Assembly: GCA_023428065.1 (NCBI GenBank)
Contig: JAEYZI010000092.1
Location: 1-64,000, forward strand
Source of the DNA: Actinomycetes bacterium
Lineage (GTDB): Bacteria > Actinomycetota > Actinomycetes > Actinomycetales > Microbacteriaceae
Direction: 5' to 3'
DNA length: 64,000 nucleotides
This document shows, piece after piece, positions 43,177 through 51,460 of this stretch. The notes beneath the pieces were generated by a model. That model was not told the origin of the DNA and ran no database searches. It saw only the letters and a list, made by a program, of their open reading frames with translations. The translations under genes were made by a program, and so were the position numbers. The stretch's first letter is position 1. Each line of letters begins with the position of its first letter.

Positions 43177-43233
43177 GGGAGTTCCCACCTCGCACCGCGC
43201 AAGCCGGCGCGGCCCGATCATCAGGAGCTCCCC

Positions 43234-44619
43234 GTGGCGACGCCCAACCCCCTCGACCAGGTCATCTCCCTCGCGAAGCGCCGTGGCTTCGTGTACCAGG
43301 CGGGTGAGATCTACGGCGGATCCCGTTCCGCGTGGGACTACGGCCCCCTCGGCACCGCGCTCAAGGAGAACATCAAGCGCGAGTGGTGGAAGTTCATGGT
43401 GCAGCGCCGTGACGACATCGTCGGCATCGACTCCTCGGTCATCCTCCCGCGTCAGGTGTGGGAGGCCTCGGGCCACGTGGAGGTCTTCTCCGACCCCCTC
43501 ATCGAGTGCCTCCACTGCCACAAGCGCTACCGCGAGGACCACCTGCTCGAGGCCTACGAGGAGAAGAAGGGCCGCGCCCCCGAGAACGGCCTCGCCGACA
43601 TCGTGTGCGAGAACTGCGGCACGCGCGGCCAGTGGACCGAGCCTCGTGCCTTCTCCGGCCTGCTCAAGACCTTCCTCGGGCCCGTCGACGACGAAGAGGG
43701 CATGCACTACCTGCGCCCCGAGACGGCCCAGGGCATCTTTGTCAACTTCGCGAACGTGCTCTCGAGCGCGCGCATGAAGCCCCCGTTCGGGATCGCCCAG
43801 ATCGGCAAGAGCTTCCGCAACGAGATCACCCCCGGCAACTTCATCTTCCGCACGCGCGAGTTCGAGCAGATGGAGATGGAGTTCTTCGTGCAGCCGGGCA
43901 CCGACGAGGAATGGCACCAGTACTGGATCGACGCGTCGTACGGCTGGTACCGCGACCTCGGAATCAGTGAGGAGAACCTGCGCTTCTACGAGCACCCGAA
44001 GGAGAAGCTCAGCCACTACTCGAAGCGCACGGTCGACGTGGAGTACCGCTTCAACTTCGCCTCGGGCGAGTGGGGCGAGCTCATGGGCATCGCCAACCGC
44101 ACGGACTTCGACCTCAAGACGCACTCCGAGCACTCCGGCAAGGACCTCTCCTACTTCGACCAGACGACGGGCGAGCGCTGGGTGCCCTACGTCATCGAGC
44201 CGGCATTCGGTCTCACGCGCGCGCTCATGGCGTTCCTCATCGACGCCTACCACGAGGACGAGGCGCCCAACGCGAAGGGCGGCGTCGACACCCGCACCGT
44301 GCTGCGGCTCGATCGGCGTCTCGCGCCCGTCAAGGTCGCCGTGCTGCCGCTCTCGCGGAACGAGCAGCTCTCGCCCGTCGCGCGCGAGCTCGCCGCGTCG
44401 CTCCGCGAGGACTGGATGATCGAGTTCGACGACGCGGGTGCGATCGGCCGCCGCTACCGCCGCCAGGACGAGATCGGCACGCCGTTCGCCGTCACGGTCG
44501 ACTTCGACACGCTCGACGACAAGGCCGTCACGGTGCGCGAGCGCGACACCATGGCGCAGGAGCGTGTCTCGCTCGACCGCCTGCACGGCTACCTCGCAGA
44601 GCGCCTGCGCGGAGCCTGA
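43234..44619 (+). CDS. glyS: Glycyl-tRNA synthetase, class II homodimeric
   Basis: Charges tRNA-Gly in the cytoplasm; 461 residues, the usual length of the alpha2-type enzyme in actinobacteria. Class II motif 2 is FRNEITPGNFIFRTREFEQME (read in parts) and motif 3 VIEPAFGLTRALMAFL. The QAGEIYGGSRSAWDYGPLG opening is diagnostic. An insertion has two zinc-like CxxC pairs (CLHC, CENC). The C-terminal anticodon-binding domain (VKVAVLPLSRNE) is complete. GTG start, AGGAG. Downstream gene overlaps as TGATG. Confidence 0.97.
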   Translation: MATPNPLDQVISLAKRRGFVYQAGEIYGGSRSAWDYGPLGTALKENIKREWWKFMVQRRDDIVGIDSSVILPRQVWEASGHVEVFSDPLIECLHCHKRYREDHLLEAYEEKKGRAPENGLADIVCENCGTRGQWTEPRAFSGLLKTFLGPVDDEEGMHYLRPETAQGIFVNFANVLSSARMKPPFGIAQIGKSFRNEITPGNFIFRTREFEQMEMEFFVQPGTDEEWHQYWIDASYGWYRDLGISEENLRFYEHPKEKLSHYSKRTVDVEYRFNFASGEWGELMGIANRTDFDLKTHSEHSGKDLSYFDQTTGERWVPYVIEPAFGLTRALMAFLIDAYHEDEAPNAKGGVDTRTVLRLDRRLAPVKVAVLPLSRNEQLSPVARELAASLREDWMIEFDDAGAIGRRYRRQDEIGTPFAVTVDFDTLDDKAVTVRERDTMAQERVSLDRLHGYLAERLRGA

Positions 44620-45614
44620 TGAGCGCGCAGGATCCCGTCGTCGCGCCGCCGCCCTACACGGTCGGCGGCCAGCCGGGCGCCCCGCGCCCGCCCGTCGAGG
44701 ATCCCGCGCCGTACCACCGGCTCTTCCGCACGAGTCCGCGCTACGCGTGGTGGCGTCCGCTCGTCGCGCTCGCGCTCTTCATCGCGTTCTTCCTCGCGCT
44801 GTCGGTCGCGGTCGCGATCGTGTGGTTCATCGTCGCCCTCGTGACGCGCGACGTCGAGGTCGAGGTGCTCCTCGACCAGAACGCGCTCCTCGCGCATCTG
44901 AGCGACACCTCGAATCCGCTGAGCCTGGCCTACCTGCTCGCCTCGGTCGGCGTCATGCTCCCGTGCGTCCCGCTCGCGATGCTGTGCGCCGGGCTTCGAC
45001 CGGTCGGCCTGCGCCACTCGGTGGCGTTCCGGCTGCGCTGGCGCTGGCTGCTGTGGTGCGTGTGGCCCGCGCTCGTCATCACGATCCTCAACAGCGCCCT
45101 CTCGTTCCTGCCGCTCGCCTTCGGCGAGACGCTCGACCCGGTGCCCGTCGAGGCGGGCGCATTCGCGGCATCCGTCGTCGTCATCCTCCTGCTCGTGCCG
45201 GTCCAGGCGGCGGCCGAGGAGTACGTCTTCCGCGGGCTCATCCCGCAGGCGCTCGGCGCGTGGATCCGCCCCGCCTGGATCGGCATCGTGCTCTCGACGA
45301 TCATCTTCACCGTCGGTCACACGCAGTACGAGCTGTGGGGGATGCTGTCGGTCGCCGTCATGGGGGCGGGCTTCGCGATCGTCACGTGGCGCACGGGCGG
45401 GCTCGAGGCCGCCATCGCCCTGCACGTCGTGAACAACGTCATCTCCTTCCTGCTGCTCACGAGCGGTGTGCTCGGCACGACGGTGATGAGCTCCGAGGGG
45501 AGCGGCCCGCTCGCACCCCTCACCCAGCTCGTCTTCACGGTGGCCTACCTCGCGTGGGTGGAGCTCGGGGTGCGCCGGCAGGGGATCGCGCGGGCCCGCG
45601 AGCTCGAGGCCTGA
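44619..45614 (+). CDS. CPBP family intramembrane protease
   Basis: Polytopic membrane protein of 331 residues, eight or so hydrophobic segments after a proline-rich cytoplasmic N-terminus of about 40 residues. It has all CPBP (Abi) motifs: EEYVFRG (Glu-Glu-x-x-x-Arg), the HTQYE histidine and HVVNN near the C-terminus. Such proteins are glutamic/metallo-type intramembrane proteases related to Rce1; the target is unknown. ATG overlapping the glyS stop (TGATG). Confidence 0.9.
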   Translation: MSAQDPVVAPPPYTVGGQPGAPRPPVEDPAPYHRLFRTSPRYAWWRPLVALALFIAFFLALSVAVAIVWFIVALVTRDVEVEVLLDQNALLAHLSDTSNPLSLAYLLASVGVMLPCVPLAMLCAGLRPVGLRHSVAFRLRWRWLLWCVWPALVITILNSALSFLPLAFGETLDPVPVEAGAFAASVVVILLLVPVQAAAEEYVFRGLIPQALGAWIRPAWIGIVLSTIIFTVGHTQYELWGMLSVAVMGAGFAIVTWRTGGLEAAIALHVVNNVISFLLLTSGVLGTTVMSSEGSGPLAPLTQLVFTVAYLAWVELGVRRQGIARARELEA

Positions 45615-45625
45615 TCGGCCGGCAG

Positions 45626-46891
45626 CTAGCCGATCGCCGCGACGGTGCTCGCGAGCCCGTCGACGTTGCGTCGAGCGCGCTCGACGACGCCCGGGAGGGT
45701 GCGCGCGATCGCGGCGCGCGTCGCCGATCCGGCAGGCAGGGCGGTCTCGAGCACGGCGACGATGCGCGCACCGAGGTCGTCGGCGGGGGCGACGCACAGC
45801 TCGGGCGCCTCGAGCGACACCATGAGCCCCTCGACCTTGCCCTGCGTCGCGACCGTGACGGCGGGCACACCCGCGAGCATCGACATGATCGCGAGGTGCA
45901 TCCGCCCCGTGACCGTGATCGCCGCCGTGCGGGCGAGCCCGCGGATCTCGCGCGGCGTCCGCAGGCCCTCGACGAGCACGACCGACGGATCGCCCGCCGC
46001 CTCGACCACGGCTCGGCAGATGGGCAGGTCGTCCGCTCCCGGGCGCGACACGTGGGGGAGCACGACGACCCCGAGGCCGTGGCCCCGCAGCGCGTCGACG
46101 ACCCGCAGGTACTCGCCGAGCTGCGAGGAGACCTCGCCCACGAGCCCGCTCGCGTTGACGATCGCGAACGGGCGGCCCTCGAGCCGGGCGGCGACCTCCT
46201 CGGCGAGCGCGTCGTCCGCGCTCTCGGCGGTGAAGACGATGTCGGCCGTGAGCACCGGATCGCGGAAGCCGTCGCGCGCGGCGCGTTCCGCCGAGACGGG
46301 ATCGCGCAGCAGCATCCGCACCCCCGCGGCCTCCGCGCGGAGCACGGCCTCGAGGGCGGCGGGATGGGGCGCGGCGTTCCAGCTGAAGCCGAGCACCCGC
46401 GTGTCGACTCCGCGCCGTGCGCCGAGCCGCGCGATGTCGGCGCGAGCGATCGAGGCGCCCGGCACGTAGGCGCCGTCCATGACGTCGGCCCCGAGGACGC
46501 TGAGCGAGACCGCAGAGTCGAGGAGGCGTGCGAAGCGACGCACATCGCGCGCGTGGCCGACGGCGCCGCCGTAGACGAGCGACGGGAGCGGCACGACCCG
46601 AACGCGCCGGGCGGCGTCGCGTGGCACGACGACGTCGCCCGGTCGACGAGTCACGACGACGACCTCGCCCGGCACCGCCTCGGCGAACGCCTCGACGAGC
46701 GCCTGGTCGCCGATGTTGCCGTGGCCGGGTGGCGCGACGAGGACGTGCGCGGACCTCGCGGCGGTGCGTGCGGGGGTCATGACGGCGGCCGTCGCGCCGG
46801 CGACGCGTCGCAGCCCGGGGGAGGAGAGCGCCGCGCGCACGCGCGAGGCGAGTGCACCGGCAGGGGTCGCGGGGTCCCGAGGGGTGGACAT
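45626..46891 (-). CDS. Polysaccharide pyruvyl transferase family protein
   Basis: PS_pyruv_trans family (CsaB-like) protein of 421 residues that would add a pyruvate ketal to sugars of a surface polysaccharide. HGNIGDQALVEAF near residues 57-69 and GRMHLAIMSMLAGVPAVTVA near 323 are family blocks. The first ~45 residues are basic and possibly membrane-associated. It starts leaderless from TATCGT and marks the left edge of the exopolysaccharide locus. Its 3' end lies 11 bases from the convergent CPBP gene. Confidence 0.88.
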   Translation of the reverse strand: MSTPRDPATPAGALASRVRAALSSPGLRRVAGATAAVMTPARTAARSAHVLVAPPGHGNIGDQALVEAFAEAVPGEVVVVTRRPGDVVVPRDAARRVRVVPLPSLVYGGAVGHARDVRRFARLLDSAVSLSVLGADVMDGAYVPGASIARADIARLGARRGVDTRVLGFSWNAAPHPAALEAVLRAEAAGVRMLLRDPVSAERAARDGFRDPVLTADIVFTAESADDALAEEVAARLEGRPFAIVNASGLVGEVSSQLGEYLRVVDALRGHGLGVVVLPHVSRPGADDLPICRAVVEAAGDPSVVLVEGLRTPREIRGLARTAAITVTGRMHLAIMSMLAGVPAVTVATQGKVEGLMVSLEAPELCVAPADDLGARIVAVLETALPAGSATRAAIARTLPGVVERARRNVDGLASTVAAIG

Positions 46892-46897
46892 GGGCCG

Positions 46898-46903
46898 ACG
46901 ATA
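46898..46903 (-). promoter_or_regulatory. -10 element for leaderless pyruvyltransferase
   Basis: TATCGT on the minus strand, six bases before the ATG at 46891. Confidence 0.5.
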
Positions 46904-46961
46904 GCCGCGCGGTGTTCCCCCGGATCGGGTGGCGTGTAAACGCGACGTAAATTCCATGTGA

Positions 46962-46996
46962 CCCCCGGCCGGGGGGTACGAGCGTGCGGCTATGGT
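46962..46996 (+). promoter_or_regulatory. GC palindrome (copy 2) and -10 of acyltransferase unit
   Basis: CCCCCGGCCGGGGG, a perfect 14-bp palindrome (46962-46975), lies 15 bases upstream of TATGGT (46991-46996), where a -35 would be. AAGGAG (47020s) and ATG 47033 follow. A bound protein would block or replace -35 contacts. Confidence 0.45.
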
Positions 46997-47032
46997 GGCT
47001 GCGCGGGATGAGACCCCGGCAAGGAGACGTCG

Positions 47033-47590
47033 ATGAACGTGCTCGGATTTCTGATGGGTCTGCAACGTGCCAGAGACGCCGCGTTCAGCGTGATGGCGGC
47101 TCCGGGCTTCCACGCCTTCGGGCGCGGCTCGCGCATCCTGCTGCCGTTCCGCACGGGGAATCCCGACCTCATCGCGATCGGAGCGGGCGTCATCATCGGC
47201 CCCGGCTCGTGGCTCATGACGCCCGAGCGCACGCATCCCGCGCCCGTCATCGAGCTGCACGATCGCGCCCGCATCAACCAGACCTCCATCACGGCCGTGC
47301 AGAGCGTCGTCATCGAAGAGGGCGTCGACATCGCGCGCGGGTGCTACATCACCGACCACTCGCACGGCTTCGACGAACCCGACTCGTTCATCCGCGACCA
47401 GCCGCTCGTGCGCGTCGCGCCCGTGCGGATCCGCCGAGGCGCGTGGCTCGGGCAGAACGTCGTCGTGCTCCCGGGCGTCACGATCGGCGAGAACGCCGTC
47501 GTCGGGGCCAACAGCGTGGTGCGCGAGGACGTCCCCGCGCGCGCCGTGGTGGCGGGCGCGCCCGCCCGACTCATCCGGCAGCTCACGTGA
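47033..47590 (+). CDS. Hexapeptide-repeat acyltransferase 1
   Basis: Left-handed beta-helix acetyltransferase of 185 residues (LbH/WcaF-like). Hexapeptide repeats span about 40-175 (IAIGAGVIIGPGS..., then VVIEEGVDIARGC, AWLGQNVVVLPGVTIGENAVVGANSVV in parts). TDHSHGFD contains the catalytic-type histidine. It ends in AGAPARLIRQ, standard for sugar O-acetyltransferases. AAGGAG ribosome site. Coupled (GTGA) to the glycosyltransferase that follows. Confidence 0.9.
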   Translation: MNVLGFLMGLQRARDAAFSVMAAPGFHAFGRGSRILLPFRTGNPDLIAIGAGVIIGPGSWLMTPERTHPAPVIELHDRARINQTSITAVQSVVIEEGVDIARGCYITDHSHGFDEPDSFIRDQPLVRVAPVRIRRGAWLGQNVVVLPGVTIGENAVVGANSVVREDVPARAVVAGAPARLIRQLT

Positions 47591-48759
47591 GCGGCGCGGC
47601 GGGCCACGAGGTCGTCTTCACGTTCTCGTATGAGACGTGGGACGACGCCGTGCGCCGCGGGATGATGCGGCCGCCGGACCGGCTCGCCTCGGCGCTCATC
47701 GCCGACCCGCAGGTGCGCGACGTCGTCATCGCGAATCCCTACCGCTGGTGGCCCGGGGTCGCGGCGCGGCGGATCCTCGGCACGGGGGCGGAGTTCCCGG
47801 ACGTCGCCGGCCGCCGCCTGCTGCAGCCCTGGCGGGTGCGGGACCGCCGCGACCCCGTCGACCTCGAGGCGCTCGAGGCGCGCTACCGCGCCTACGGTTC
47901 CGCGCTCGCGCGCGCGTCCCGGCGCGCGGGCCATACCCGCCCCGTGCTCCTCACGACGCATCCGCTCGTCGCGGGATTCGGCCGCACCGACTGGGCGACC
48001 CGCACGGTGTACTTCGGACGCGACGACTGGACGAGCTTCCCGGGGCGCGCCCCGCACTGGCCGGCCTACCGCGAGGCGTACCGCCGCATCGCACTGAGCG
48101 GCATGCCCGTCGCCGCGGTCTCGGCCGAGATCGTCGAGCGCATCGCGCCGCGGGGGCCCGGAGTCGTCGTGCCGAACGGTGTCGAGGTGGCCGAGTGGGT
48201 CGGAAGCGCGCCGACGGCGCCCGCGTGGTTCGACGCGATCCCGGGACCCCGTCTCGTCTACGTCGGCACGATCGACGACCGGCTCGACGCCGCGGGGGTC
48301 GCCGCGCTCGCGCGCGCCCGGCCCGACGTCTCCATCGTGCTGCTCGGGCACGTCGCGGCGCCCGACCACATCGCGCCCGTGAGCGGGCTGCCCAATGTCG
48401 TCGTGCATCCCGCCGTGGGGCGGGCCGAGCTCGTCGCGGTGCTGCGCAACTGCGACGCAGCGCTCGTCGCCCACCGCGTCACGCCTCTCACCGAGGCGAT
48501 GAGCCCGCTCAAGGCGTACGAATACCTTGCCGGGGGCGCCCCGGTGCTCTCGGTCGACCTTCCGCCCATGCGCGGGATCGACGAGCGCGTTCTGCTCGCC
48601 CCGAGCGTCGCGGATTTCGTCGACGCGGTCGACGACGCGCTCGCGCTCGGCCGCGCCGACGAGGGGGAGCGGATGCGCTTCGTCGCCGAGAACTCGTGGG
48701 AGTCGCGGCACCGCGCCGTCTTCGACCTGCTCTACGGCCGCGTCAATGTGTCGGGCTGA
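47587..48759 (+). CDS. Glycosyltransferase, GT4/GT-B type
   Basis: 390-residue glycosyltransferase. The C-terminal GT-B half shows GPRLVYVGTIDDRLDAAGV (in parts), VVVHPAVGRAELVAVLRNCDAA (in parts) and TEAMSPLKAYEYLAGGAPV (in parts), the donor-binding and Glu-containing region of GT4-like enzymes. No signal peptide. GTG start inside the acyltransferase stop. The sugar transferred is unknown; part of exopolysaccharide repeat-unit synthesis by context. Confidence 0.88.
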   Translation: MSGAAGHEVVFTFSYETWDDAVRRGMMRPPDRLASALIADPQVRDVVIANPYRWWPGVAARRILGTGAEFPDVAGRRLLQPWRVRDRRDPVDLEALEARYRAYGSALARASRRAGHTRPVLLTTHPLVAGFGRTDWATRTVYFGRDDWTSFPGRAPHWPAYREAYRRIALSGMPVAAVSAEIVERIAPRGPGVVVPNGVEVAEWVGSAPTAPAWFDAIPGPRLVYVGTIDDRLDAAGVAALARARPDVSIVLLGHVAAPDHIAPVSGLPNVVVHPAVGRAELVAVLRNCDAALVAHRVTPLTEAMSPLKAYEYLAGGAPVLSVDLPPMRGIDERVLLAPSVADFVDAVDDALALGRADEGERMRFVAENSWESRHRAVFDLLYGRVNVSG

Positions 48760-48801
48760 TTTCACCGCCGAGAACTCTCCGTGACGAACCCCTCGCGAGT
48801 C

Positions 48802-48831
48802 TTGCCCCCCGTCCGGGGGGACGTCTAGCGT
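48802..48831 (+). promoter_or_regulatory. Promoter with GC palindrome (copy 3) in the spacer
   Basis: TTGCCC (48802-48807) and TAGCGT (48826-48831), 18 bases apart. The palindrome CCCCCCGTCCGGGGGG (48805-48820) fills the spacer, a classic repressor position. It drives the priming transferase through a leader of about 145 bases. Confidence 0.5.
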
Positions 48832-48982
48832 CGGTGTCCTACCCCCTCCGGATGCACCCCGATTGCCGCCGGAACGACCGTTCACGGTCGTCCGTCCCGC
48901 TGTCACCGGTGACATCCGCGCGGTAGCCGACCGCGGACCGCCGTGCGGAGTCTCCGAGTCCCCCACTCGGAAGGCATCCCCT
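48832..48982 (+). promoter_or_regulatory. Structured leader of the priming transferase
   Basis: Three helices can form: ACGACCGT/ACGGTCGT (48874-48891), the palindrome TGTCACCGGTGACA (48901-48914), and TCCGAGT/ACTCGGA (48953-48959 with 48965-48971, loop CCCCC). The last covers the first bases of the GGAAGG ribosome site (48969-48974), so it can hide it. I could not match this to a known riboswitch class. Confidence 0.45.
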
Positions 48983-50476
48983 ATGTCCGGAATCACCCCC
49001 ACCCTGCCGCCGATCGCGTTCGCGCCGAACAGGGCGCCGGGAGGCGAGGGACGCGTGGTCGCCCAGCCCCGCCGGCTGGCGTGGCCGCACCGGCTCACGC
49101 GCGGGATCGCGGCGACCGACCTCGTCGCGATCGGCGTGAGTCTCGTCGTCGCCCAGCTCGTGAGATTCGGTGCGGGCGACGTGCGCGGCGGCACGATCGA
49201 CGCCCTGTACCTCGGGGTGGCGATCGCGATCGCGGTGCTCTGGATGGTGAGCCTGTCGGCGACGCGCTCGCGCGACATCCGCGTGATCGCCGTGGGCATG
49301 CTCGAGTACCAGCGGGTCGTCAACGCGACGCTCTGGACCTTCGGGCTGCTCGCGATCCTCTCCTTCCTCGCCCAGCTCGAGGTCGCGCGCGGCTACCTCG
49401 CGGTCGCGCTCCCCGTGGGGCTCACCCTCCTGCTCGCCGGCCGCATGACGTGGCGCCGTACTCTCAACTCCCTCCGGCGGGCGGGCAGGTGCCTCACGGG
49501 CGCGATCGTCGTCGGCCCGGCCGCCGACGTCGAACGGGTCGTCGAGCAGCTGCGTGTGAACCTCCGCGCGGGCTACCGTCCCATCGGCGTCGTCGTCACC
49601 GACGGCCGACGACTGCACGGCGAGCCGCTGCCCTCGGTGGGTATCGACGAGCTCCCCGAGATCTCGCGTCGCACGCGCACGCGCGCGGTCATGATCGCGG
49701 GCAACCTCCCGGGCGGTCGGGAGCAGATCCGCGAGCTCGGCTGGCAGCTCGAGAACGCGAAGACCGAGCTGATCCTCGTGTCGCGACTCACCGACGTCGC
49801 GGGCCCGCGGATGCACCTGCGGCCCGTGCAGGACCTGCCGATGGTGCACGTCGACCTCCCGCAGTACTCGGGGGTCAACCATGCGATCAAGCGCGTCATG
49901 GACGTGACGGCGGCGTCCGCCGCGCTCGTGCTCCTCGCGCCCCTGCTCGCCCTGCTCGCGATGGCGATCCGGCTCTCGAGCGAGGGCCCCGTGATCTTCC
50001 GCCAGACCCGTGTGGGCCTCCAAGGGCGCACCTTCACGATGTTCAAGTTCCGCTCGATGGTCGTCGACGCGGAGGACAGGCTCGCCGAGCTGCAGTCGGA
50101 GCGCGACGCGGGCAACGACGTGCTCTTCAAGATCAAGGACGACCCGCGCGTCACCCCCATCGGTCGCATCATGCGGCGCTTCTCCCTCGACGAGCTTCCC
50201 CAGTTCGTGAACGTGCTGATCGGCGACATGAGCCTCATCGGCCCCCGCCCTCCGCTCCCTGCCGAGGTCGAGCTCTACGAGGACCGCGTCAACCGGCGCC
50301 TCCTCATCAAGCCCGGCATCACGGGCCTCTGGCAGGTGTCGGGCCGCTCGAACCTCAGCTGGGAGGACAGCGTCAAGCTCGACCTCTCCTACGTGGAGAA
50401 CTGGTCCGTGACGGGCGACCTCCTCATCCTCCTCAAGACCATCCGTGCCGTCTTCCGCTCGGAAGGCGCCTACTGA
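48983..50476 (+). CDS. Priming polyprenyl-phosphate sugar-1-phosphate transferase
   Basis: Exopolysaccharide biosynthesis polyprenyl glycosylphosphotransferase (WbaP/CpsE-like), 497 residues. Four N-terminal membrane segments, a cytoplasmic CoA-binding-like domain (about 165-265), then the fifth segment and the catalytic domain (about 300-497): KRVMDVTAASAAL, FRQTRVGLQGRTFTMFKFRSM (in parts), SLDELPQFVNVLIGDMSLIGPRP (in parts) and PGITGLWQVSGRS. It transfers the first sugar phosphate to undecaprenyl phosphate. It is preceded by a long structured leader. Confidence 0.95.
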   Translation: MSGITPTLPPIAFAPNRAPGGEGRVVAQPRRLAWPHRLTRGIAATDLVAIGVSLVVAQLVRFGAGDVRGGTIDALYLGVAIAIAVLWMVSLSATRSRDIRVIAVGMLEYQRVVNATLWTFGLLAILSFLAQLEVARGYLAVALPVGLTLLLAGRMTWRRTLNSLRRAGRCLTGAIVVGPAADVERVVEQLRVNLRAGYRPIGVVVTDGRRLHGEPLPSVGIDELPEISRRTRTRAVMIAGNLPGGREQIRELGWQLENAKTELILVSRLTDVAGPRMHLRPVQDLPMVHVDLPQYSGVNHAIKRVMDVTAASAALVLLAPLLALLAMAIRLSSEGPVIFRQTRVGLQGRTFTMFKFRSMVVDAEDRLAELQSERDAGNDVLFKIKDDPRVTPIGRIMRRFSLDELPQFVNVLIGDMSLIGPRPPLPAEVELYEDRVNRRLLIKPGITGLWQVSGRSNLSWEDSVKLDLSYVENWSVTGDLLILLKTIRAVFRSEGAY

Positions 50477-50488
50477 CAGGAGCACCGC

Positions 50489-51454
50489 ATGTCGTCGACC
50501 CTTCTCATCTGCTCCGGTGGCGGCCACCTCAAGCAGCTCTTCACCCTCGCGCCGCGGCTCGGCATCGCCCCGGAGGACCAGCTCTGGGCGACGTTCGAGA
50601 ACGGGCTCTCCTCGAGCCTCCTCCGCGACCGCCGCGTCGTGTACGTGCCGTTCGCCGCTCCCCGCGACGCCTGGAACACCGGTCGGATCGCCTTCGCGGT
50701 GCGTCGGCTGCTCGACACGGAGGACATCGGCCGTGTCGTGAGCACGGGCGCGAGCCCCGCGGTCGCGGCGCTCCCGCAGGCGGCCTGGCGGGGACTGCCG
50801 ACGCACTACATCGAGTCCGCGGCGCGCGCCGACGGTCCGTCGCTGTCGGGCAAGATCGTCGCGCGCGTGCCGGGTGTGCGGACCTACACGCAGTACCCGG
50901 GCTGGGCGGGCGAGCGCTGGTCGTGGCGAGGCGCGATCTTCGACGCGTTCGAGAGCGGACCCACCCGGCCGGTCGGCGGCATCCGTCGCGCGGTCGTCTC
51001 GCTCGGGACGCAGGACGGGTACGGGTTCGACCGTCTCGTGGCGGCGCTCGCGCCCCTGCTCGCCGGCGCGGAAGTTCTATGGCAGACCGGCCCGCAGGAC
51101 GTGAGCCGCTTCGGCGTCGAGGGGCGCGCGAGCGTGCCCCACGCGGAGCTCGCCGCCGCGATCGCGGAGGCCGACGTCGTGGTCTCGCACGCGGGTGTCG
51201 GCGCCGCTCTCACGGCGATCGAGGCGGGCCGCTGCCCTGTGCTGGTGCCCCGGCTCGCCCGGTTCGACGAGCACATCGACGATCACCAGGTTCAGATCGC
51301 GCAGGAGCTCGACCGGCGCGGACTCGCGATCGCCGCGGCCCCCGAGCAGCTCGACGAGGCCCTCCTGCTGCGCGCCGCGAGCAGTTCGACGCGCACGGTC
51401 GGGCAGGCCGCGCCGTTCGCACTCGACGAGTCGGCGTCCGCCTCGGCCGCGTGA
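50489..51454 (+). CDS. Glycosyltransferase, fused Alg14-Alg13-like
   Basis: 321 residues resembling EpsF/PssE-PssD type glycosyltransferases joined in one chain. The N-terminal half (LICSGGGHLKQL, then STGASPAVAALPQAA and HYIESAARADGPSL) is Alg14-like; the C-terminal GT28 half (VVSLGTQDGYGFDRLV, then VVSHAGVGAALTAIEAG and VPRLARFDEHIDDHQVQIA in parts) is Alg13-like. It likely adds the second sugar of the repeat. 12 bases after the priming transferase. Ends six bases from the convergent beta-helix gene. Confidence 0.9.
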   Translation: MSSTLLICSGGGHLKQLFTLAPRLGIAPEDQLWATFENGLSSSLLRDRRVVYVPFAAPRDAWNTGRIAFAVRRLLDTEDIGRVVSTGASPAVAALPQAAWRGLPTHYIESAARADGPSLSGKIVARVPGVRTYTQYPGWAGERWSWRGAIFDAFESGPTRPVGGIRRAVVSLGTQDGYGFDRLVAALAPLLAGAEVLWQTGPQDVSRFGVEGRASVPHAELAAAIAEADVVVSHAGVGAALTAIEAGRCPVLVPRLARFDEHIDDHQVQIAQELDRRGLAIAAAPEQLDEALLLRAASSSTRTVGQAAPFALDESASASAA

Positions 51455-51460
51455 GGCGCA

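Noticed and set aside
48832..48982. Known riboswitch in the priming transferase leader
   Set aside because: I could not find the conserved cores of c-di-GMP, c-di-AMP, SAM or cobalamin classes; kept only as an unclassified structured leader.
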